Shown piece after piece: positions 57,431 to 64,000 of a stretch of DNA of 64,000 nt. A program made the translations under genes and the position numbers. Position 1 is the stretch's first letter. Every line of letters begins with the position of its first letter. Origin of the DNA: Sarcomyxa edulis (Eukaryota; Basidiomycota; Agaricomycetes; Agaricales; Mycenaceae); NCBI GenBank assembly GCA_009761415.1, contig QUOL01000008.1, positions 1,240,001 to 1,304,000 of the forward strand, written 5' to 3'. Under the pieces are notes generated by a model. It was not told the DNA's origin. It did no database searches and saw only the letters and a list, made by a program, of their open reading frames with translations.

Positions 57431-59523
57431 TAGTTCGTAGTAGCATTGGTGAATTCTGTCGTGGCAAACCCAACTTGTTGGTTGGCAGTATCGAAGACTG
57501 AGTAGAAACGCTCCAAGAACGCGAACCCCTATAGGCAGATCGATGTCCTTGAACGTTTGAACAGTAAAGACGGTCCGAGATATATGACGTACGTTGATAA
57601 AATCCATTCCCTCTCCACTGGGTGTCCCGAGGTTACCAACGATAAGGTAAACGTTATCGGCAGTGCCTCCAATGTCCGCATTCAGTACGCGAGGCCATGC
57701 CTGTGCATTTGGGGTGAACTCGAAGGTGACCTGTGATAGAGATAGAAGGCGCCATTAGTCAAAGTTTGAGGGTGTCGATGGAATATGAAAAACGTACACC
57801 GTTGATAGTGAAGAACAAACTTTCCAGGTTCGCAAACTGAGCAGTGGTGAGCCGAAGCAATCCAGTAGTCTGATCTTCTACAGCGCCCGTAGCAGTCGTG
57901 TAAGCATCGAATGCATCTGAGATCGTTCAGGTCAATGGCCGAAAAATCAAATAATAAAGTGAGGTATCACCAGAGGCGAGGAGAACGAGAGTAGTTCCTT
58001 CATCGATGAATCCCTGTAAGTGCAGGCTTTGGCAGGGGTAAATCAGAATCCAAGTACCTGTGTCAACAATGCCGGCTGTCTCAGCTAAGATCGGCGTCGA
58101 AGTCCCGTATTGAATACTCTGAGAGATGCCCCAGAATTCGCTTGAAGGGGAAACGTCTGTTATAGGTCTGTTCCTGGCGTCAGCTTGAGGTACGAGTCGG
58201 AATCGGCGCACTTACGCGAAGGTCAATGGGCCAGTGGACTTGGAGCTGTCGATTCCACCTGAAATAAGTGGTGAGTATATAGATTTTACCATGCCAGACA
58301 ATCGCACACTTACCAAACGTGAGTTCTCCGTTGGTGACAGTCTCCTGGGTTGTGGGCTCGAACGAAACAGCAACTTGATCGGCGGTGATAGTCCCTTGAG
58401 AGAAGAGAGTATCTAGCCAATGCGTATGAGGTATGCACGAGGACACGTATGGAGAAGTCACTTTGTACGCACCGGTAACGGTCGGGATCGAGCTCCCACC
58501 CGCCTAAATTCAACATCAGTTGAACCCGCAAGGTCTGAAATAGTACAACACACCGGAATGAGGGTCCCTGAATCGCTGTCAGAACTCTTTCATTAGAGTC
58601 ATGACGCACACGCACCTTCTGTGAGATCAACTGGACCAAGACTGCAATGATAGCACTTAATGTCACACCTTAGATATTTCGGACTCTGCTTACCCTAAAA
58701 TACCATCCAATCCTTCGAATCCTTCGCTTTCCACGGCGGCACCTATAGATTGTCCAGTAATAACAAGATCTGGGGCGAGTGTCACCGTATCCATAAACTC
58801 CTCGCCTTTGAAAGAGGTGGGATCAGTAAGATCGAATGGCATATAGTGTGAAATCCATTACCAGCAAAGAAACCAGATCCGTATGTGACTGACTAGCAAT
58901 AGAAGGAATAAGATTTTGGATAGTACTTGGGAAATGTTACATTCGAAGGGCATACATACCACGATATTTAAAGTCGGACGGCTCGTAGAGGTTCTGACAT
59001 ATGCCTTGCTCGCGCCAACTGTATTGATGTATGATCAGCACCATATCTGACGGCAGGTCAGAGTGACAGACCCCATGTGTTTGAGCTGCCGGTATCAATC
59101 AGGAGAGTGTCTGAAGGTCGAACATCTAATAAGATAGAAATCCACGCGAGGTAAGGGCAGAGCTCACAAGTCGTCGCTGGACTTCCGACTCCCACCGAAG
59201 CAACGTAGGTCACTGGAAACCATCTGACTCAGCGGTTGTTTCATCGGCAAGATGACAGATTGTATCTGACCTGCTTGGTTCTCGACAGGAAAGCCCACAA
59301 CGGCGTCAGAGTTTAGTCTGTTACCGGTGCGCCTTGATTCAGTACGAGTTCGAAATCCTCGAGCTCTAGCTAAATCGCTTTCGAGGACGCTGGCCGTGCC
59401 GGTGAAATTGAAGCGCTTAACAATAGGCAACGACACGCGAGGTTCAGTGACAAGCACCGGGGATGCCGCTACTGCTGTGGACAGAGCAAGAAGAACAGAG
59501 ACCAATAGAGGGGTGGGGAACAT
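57431..59523 (-). CDS. Secreted A1-family aspartic protease
   Basis: A many-exon gene. It starts MFPTPLLVSVLLALSTAVAA, a clear signal peptide, followed by a propeptide. Mature features: VASVGVGSPATTYTLLIDTG with catalytic Asp in DTGSSNTWVGA, flap Tyr in SVTYGSGFFAG, and the second catalytic motif GIVDTGTTLVLLASDAF. The latter is restored when the intron ends at GATGAAG rather than at the earlier CTTACAG. The C-terminus is GFAFLERFYSVFDTANQQVGFA, ending TNATTN. These pepsin-like enzymes are secreted and digest external protein at acid pH. Basidiomycetes often carry many copies; only one is seen here. Confidence 0.93.
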
Positions 59524-60828
59524 TAGTAGGCTGAATCTGGGCGAATAGCGAAGAGAGTCAATCTCTCGATGGATGAATTTATACCGCCCAACTCCATAAA
59601 GTCTGTCCCGTCAATATTTACCGATAGGACGAAATTACTTACATGAAAGTGCACGCCACAGACGCGAATATCATACGTGGAAGGGGATTTTCGGCTTGGC
59701 TCTCCGTCACTAGCATATCGGATGCCGCCATTCATTAGAAGCTCAACCCTAGAAATAGACGCCAATCAGTCTCAAGTTGAGGATCTTCTCAGTGTAAGAA
59801 AAGAAACCCCAATTGATGCCAACGTACATATCCTACCATGCATTCACTGAGTTGCGATAGGCTAAACCTTGCCCCTGCTGCCATTGGCTCGACCGTTAAC
59901 AGGGAATTTTGAGAACAACAACGCACCTCGTGAATGCCAACGAGCATCCCTTCTATATATCTAGAATGATAACAAAAATAAAGCTGCGAGAATTGGAAAT
60001 TGAAATCGGGTCCGGGAATAGGCAGTTGTTGAGGGGGAAACTTGAAAGATGTTGAGTTATCATCGAGACAATTCAACAGTTTTTTCGTATAACTATGATC
60101 GCTTTCTTGGCTCCTGTTTTAGCAGACCACGACCGATGACGCAACACTAGATGTCAGAGCCTTACAGACCTATAGACGCGTTGGGACGCGTCTAGATCCT
60201 TCTGAGGTGCACCGTTCACATTTCATTGATGCGAATGGATCCTTGACATAGCGCAGAGTATAAATTTCTGTTCACAATGATGATCTATGTTATAGCCATG
60301 ATATCTTTCTCGTCATCGCGAGAATAGAACCCACGGAAAAATACTTTGCTCACCTTGTGTGGACTGCCGTACTGGAACAAAGCCTTATGTCGTTCTGTCA
60401 GCCGTTCGGACTGCTGATTCTGCCAGGCCCCGGGATATCTGGTAAGACTGCACTCAGAGTCTGCTATCAATGATAAAAGTTGGATAACGGTATCCCGTAT
60501 GACATCCATGACCACAAAAAGTTTGGAACTTGCAGTTGGGGGGCGACATGCTATGACCTGGCGATGCAACCTGGTTTAGAATTAGACTGCGAGAGCCGTA
60601 CCCCCGTTCTCCTCTTCTTCATCTCAAATTCGAAGACAAGAGAAGAGTGACTAGTGAGGGTCGGGACCTAAGAGACTGTCGGGTAGTAAATGTCACAAAA
60701 CAAACCCGTCGCGTGGCACGCGTTCTTCCGAAACTTTATGTTGCCGCTGCGGAGGTCATCTTGGTTTGTTCCTTCCTCTCTCATCGATATCGTTTTGTTT
60801 CCATCAGAGAACATTCGTCTGAATTGTC
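59524..60828. other. Divergent intergenic region, aspartic protease / F-box gene
   Basis: About 1.3 kb holding both promoters. A small inverted GACGCGTT...GACGCGTC motif lies at about 60176-60193. Nothing coding supported. Confidence 0.4.
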
Positions 60829-62673
60829 ATGACTTCCCGTATCTCTGACTACATTCTGTCTCGCGCCCTACAAAAACTCGGTCTAACGTATGTTTGTCAA
60901 AATCGTATCGTTCAATAGCCAGTGCCACTCACTTGGAGATGTTTCTGATCTACTCTACCCAGTGTTTTAGATCCTCACGACTATACCAGTCCTCAAGCAT
61001 ATATCGGAGCTGTTGATGACCAAGTACTGACCATTTGCGGATACGTATACCGCAACTGCTTGAAACCATCCATTGGCCACCACATCATGACTGCTCTCAA
61101 TACCCGCAGAAATATGCTCGTTCCTATCTCCCGCCTTCCCTATGAACTATTATCAAGGATTTTTCTCGAATACGGAATAGCAGGAAACCTTCTGTTCAAT
61201 GTCAGATGGACCAAACTCATGTTCGTCTCTCGCCACTGGTACGACATTGGTATTCAAAACCAGGTGCTCTGGAGCTTTCTCGAGGCCGACCCCGTCTTCA
61301 TGAAGAGGAAAATAAAACAATTGGCTCTCTCCGGATCGCACGACCTGACCGTCAGAATCCGAGCAACGTTACTACATTCAGACGCGGTACGCAACCTAAA
61401 CCCGTACAGAGGTCGGATACACTATCTAGAAATCTCGGGCCCAGCAAACTATGTCATCCCCACCATGGAGTCCATCTCACGCTCTGCTCTCCCTATGCTT
61501 CGTTCCATCACCCTCAACCCGTCCTCCTCAGGGTCCTCTCTGACTCCGCTGTCTATCCTTCCTAAACCATGGGCCCATGTTCCAGATTGCATCTTTTACA
61601 ACAGTAGAAACTTACGTTCCGTCGCACTGAAGGGTCTTGCGGCAAAGTGGACACTTCTCCAGGACCTCGTTGAGTTATGCTTGACCCGGGAACACGACAA
61701 TTCGGCGCCAACCCTCACACTCCGGGAGATCTCTTCGTTACTCAAACAATCACCCTCTCTCAGAATACTGAAACTGTGGCATTATATCTCTATCTCCGAA
61801 GACCTTGACCCCTGTACATCGGTGGCGCTACCCCAACTTGAAAGTCTCAGCATACTCGACGCGGTGAAAAGTTGCAACTCTCTCCTTCTCACCATTGTCA
61901 TGCCTGCCACTGCCGTCGTCCATATTCTATCTCCAGACCTCTCAAGTGAAAGAATCGCTCGTGACCTACTAGTCTCATGGTACAGACATTATCGTTCCTC
62001 ACCCGCACGCGTTACACCTTTCGCGCGCATCGAGGTATCCGTCGATTCCACGATAATCTCAGCTTATACGACGACTTTCGCCGCAGATGATATACCGGAC
62101 CACTCATCTGCTCATATGTCCTTGACATTCTATCCAGCTGACGAACCCTCACGTCTTGAGATACTGACAGCTGCCCTCCAAATGCTTCCACAGCTAGGCA
62201 ACACCGTTACTCATCTAGAAGCTCGAATGAAGACAGTCGACGACCTCTCAGAAGCATCTTGGAAGACGATCCTCTCTTTCCTGCCTAACATTCAGACTTT
62301 TTTCTTGTCAATCAACACGGCTATAGTCATTGGTACCAGCCTGATAAAGCAATTGGAAAACGTGGAATTCCCATGGGCCCGAGATTCACTTCCTCTACCT
62401 CGATTGCACTGTATTGACTTCAATGGGGCCGACCGTATCAATGCAATGCCACGGGATCAGGTCTCAATGTGTGCTCTTTACCCTCTTATCCAAGTCCTGT
62501 CTTATTATTCCGATCTTGGACACCGTATTTCGGTCTTGAATCTCAGACGTTATTGGAACCGGAATAACTCTGCTGTGAAAATGTGGGATTTCGTCTCACC
62601 AGAGCACCTCCACACATTATCGAAGGTCGTCAATAAATTGGTGGTCGACGGCCAGATCTACACTCCGGCTTGA
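60829..62673 (+). CDS. F-box protein with leucine-rich-like C-terminus
   Basis: Two exons (60829-60887 and 60963-62673; 75-bp intron) give 589 aa. Exon 1 starts MTSRISDYILSRALQKLGLT, and after splicing the frame stays open through VLDPHDYTSPQAYIGAVDDQ into the long exon; the long frame alone would suggest a start near 61087. The F-box is ISRLPYELLSRIFLEYGI...LMFVSRHWYDIGIQNQVLW, followed by repeated LRSIxLxPS and LESLSIL-type segments like the irregular leucine-rich repeats of Agaricomycete F-box proteins. It is predicted to present substrates to an SCF ubiquitin ligase via Skp1; the target is unknown. Confidence 0.82.
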
Positions 62674-63118
62674 TGGTAGCAATATCCGGTCACGCGCAGG
62701 AAATATTCTAGTTTTTGTATAGATGGGAATTCTATAGATTGATTATGGTCTGAACGTTGAAGTGTTTGATCATCGAAGTGCGCTGAATCCTTGGAACATT
62801 GAAAGACCAGTAGCAGATCCCTTGCATTCCTTCGAATGTATTATGGTAAAACAAGAGTGGAACAGAAGATGGGAGGGGTGAATACCAAAGCAGCGCAGAG
62901 TGCAAACAGAAAAAGAGAGATAGAGATATGACGACAAAAGCCAGCGTGAACCCAGACCAAACCCCCCAGTATGTATGTGAACAGCATCGGTGAATGGTCG
63001 AAGGATCCTTGTATGGCACACAATGGACTCCTGCAGCAGGGCTTGATATTCGGTCAAGGCCGTCTTCTCTCTGAGTCTAGAGTGGTAACCCCCACGAGGA
63101 CAAAGCCTGACCAAACTA
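62674..63118. other. Convergent intergenic region
   Basis: A 445-bp spacer between two convergent genes; 3' UTRs presumed. No other signal found. Confidence 0.4.
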
Positions 63119-64000
63119 TCAATTCGTACCCTCGGCCATCTCCCCATCCCGGTTATACACCATCGCACTCGAGGCGACGTGCAAAGCACTGGACGGATGG
63201 AGAGTGCTTTCTGATACTGAACGTGGAGCTTGGAGGGTTGTTATACGACCAAGGCCCGGTGTGACAAGTGGAGGCGGAGACGCAGGAGCCAGCGTGATGG
63301 GACTGGAGACAGAACGGAGTGGCGTTGGTCTGGAAGGAACGAATGCAGAGCCTGTGGATGAATACGATTTCGGACGACGGAATGGGGCTGACGGAAGCAT
63401 AGTGATACAAGAGGGGTCGACTGGGGAATTTGGACGAGTGGCGTACGCTGGTGGTGGCAAAGGGAGCGGAGAAAAGTCTGGGATCAAGGAGCAACGTCTG
63501 AGGAAGGGGGTTGTGGGTAGTGGTGGACTTGGACTAGAGGTTTCTGAGCTTGAACCCGACTCTTTGGTGTTATCCGTTTCTGCGGTATTCTCGACGAACT
63601 TGTCTCGGGATCGTAGACGCCTCCATTGCCATGGGAGAAGGCTGAATATTGTTCGTGGTTCCGTTTGATCTGCGCTTTCCTTTGTATCGTGATCAGTGGG
63701 GCTGTGCTGGTGGTGTTGCCCTTCCATATCGCGCTCAGAGGGTCCAACCTCGTGCGGCCGATCTTTGCACGCAGCCACTGCGTTTTTCCTGAGGATAAGC
63801 GGTGATATGTAAAAGTACATGAATATGGCGAACACCAAGAGAGCCAGAAGGAACAAGGTGACTAAAAGAAGTATATCAAGCACACACCGCAAAGCGAAGA
63901 TGCAAACGACTCACTGCTGATGGTGTTCAGAGGCTGTACTCGAACGTAAACCATTTCGCCATTCACAGTGGGTCCGACTTCGACGATGAACACAGCACCC
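63119..64000 (-). CDS. Single-pass membrane protein, C-terminal part (runs off the right edge)
   Basis: Partial gene. From the right edge a frame reads AVFIVEVGPTVNGEMVYVRV, then a 51-bp intron (GTGAGT...TTTTAG) leads in phase into ITLFLLALLVFAIFMYFYIS, one strong transmembrane helix. A Ser/Pro-rich cytosolic tail of about 240 residues follows, with PPPAYATRPNSP, SSTGSAFVPSRP and SSETSSPSPPLPTTP segments, ending before the TAG at 63119. The short piece before the helix looks like the end of an extracellular beta-rich domain. The topology (large ectodomain, one helix, disordered tail) recalls fungal sensor or adhesion-type proteins. No family recognised; the N-terminus is outside the window. 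Confidence 0.72.

Noticed and set aside
57979..58065. Apparent insertion (FIDEG) inside the second catalytic motif of the aspartic protease
   Set aside because: Using the downstream acceptor GATGAAG instead of CTTACAG restores the canonical GIVDTGTTL, so the insertion is a splice-choice artefact.

Overview
The window is nuclear DNA of a filamentous basidiomycete, most likely a mushroom-forming Agaricomycete. Nearly every gene is split by many short introns (mostly 49-80 bp), genes are densely packed on both strands, and several families are typically basidiomycete (F-box proteins with degenerate leucine-rich or WD-like tails, MYND-finger proteins, 8-cysteine GPI-anchored secreted proteins, A1 aspartic proteases, multiplied P450s). 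I saw no tRNA, rRNA or CRISPR array. All exon models below were traced by hand from splice signals, reading-frame phase and known family motifs.

Layout. 0-1.1 kb: 3' end of a non-LTR (LINE-type) retrotransposon with RNase H domain and an intact 30-A tail. 1.3-2.5 kb: FAD monooxygenase. 3.25-3.51 kb: a 264-bp MITE-like element. 3.6-5.6 kb: P450 copy 1 (-). 6.1-7.0 kb: small MYND-finger protein (-). 7.5-11.6 kb: large disordered Ser/Pro-rich protein (+). 11.8-16.9 kb: cohesin subunit SMC1 (-, 24 exons). 17.1-18.9 kb: F-box protein (+). 19.8-25.9 kb: P450 copy 2, an 8-Cys GPI-type secreted protein and P450 copy 3 (all +). 27.1-29.2 kb: divergent ribosomal protein pair uS15 (-) / eS6 (+). 29.4-33.6 kb: DHTKD1-type 2-oxoacid dehydrogenase E1 (-, 22 exons including 6-nt and 3-nt micro-exons). 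34.0-35.2 kb: HAD phosphatase (-). 35.6-36.9 kb: myo-inositol oxygenase (-). 37.6-39.7 kb: decayed direct repeats, partly derived from the 3' end of the neighbouring gene. 39.8-41.6 kb: aldo-keto reductase (-). 42.6-43.3 kb: a second decayed repeat cluster. 43.8-50.2 kb: DDX60-like Ski2 helicase (+, 16 exons). 50.3-52.4 kb: P450 copy 4 (-). 54.9-57.3 kb: amidase (+). 57.4-59.5 kb: secreted aspartic protease (-). 60.8-62.7 kb: F-box protein (+). 63.1 kb to the right edge: single-pass membrane protein (-).

How the genes relate. Housekeeping genes (SMC1, uS15, eS6, DHTKD1, MIOX, DDX60-like) are interleaved with accessory genes of oxidative or secreted function. The four P450s form two sub-types (1+2 and 3+4) that share one nine-exon plan. 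Each pair is in inverted orientation, so they look like products of local duplication and dispersal. MIOX (inositol to glucuronate) lies beside an aldo-keto reductase of a superfamily that includes glucuronate reductases; a functional link is only inferred. The most unusual finding is the pair of micro-exons in the DHTKD1 gene, which supply a cofactor-binding Asn and a conserved Trp-Gly. GC-AG introns also look over-represented: six in six different genes.
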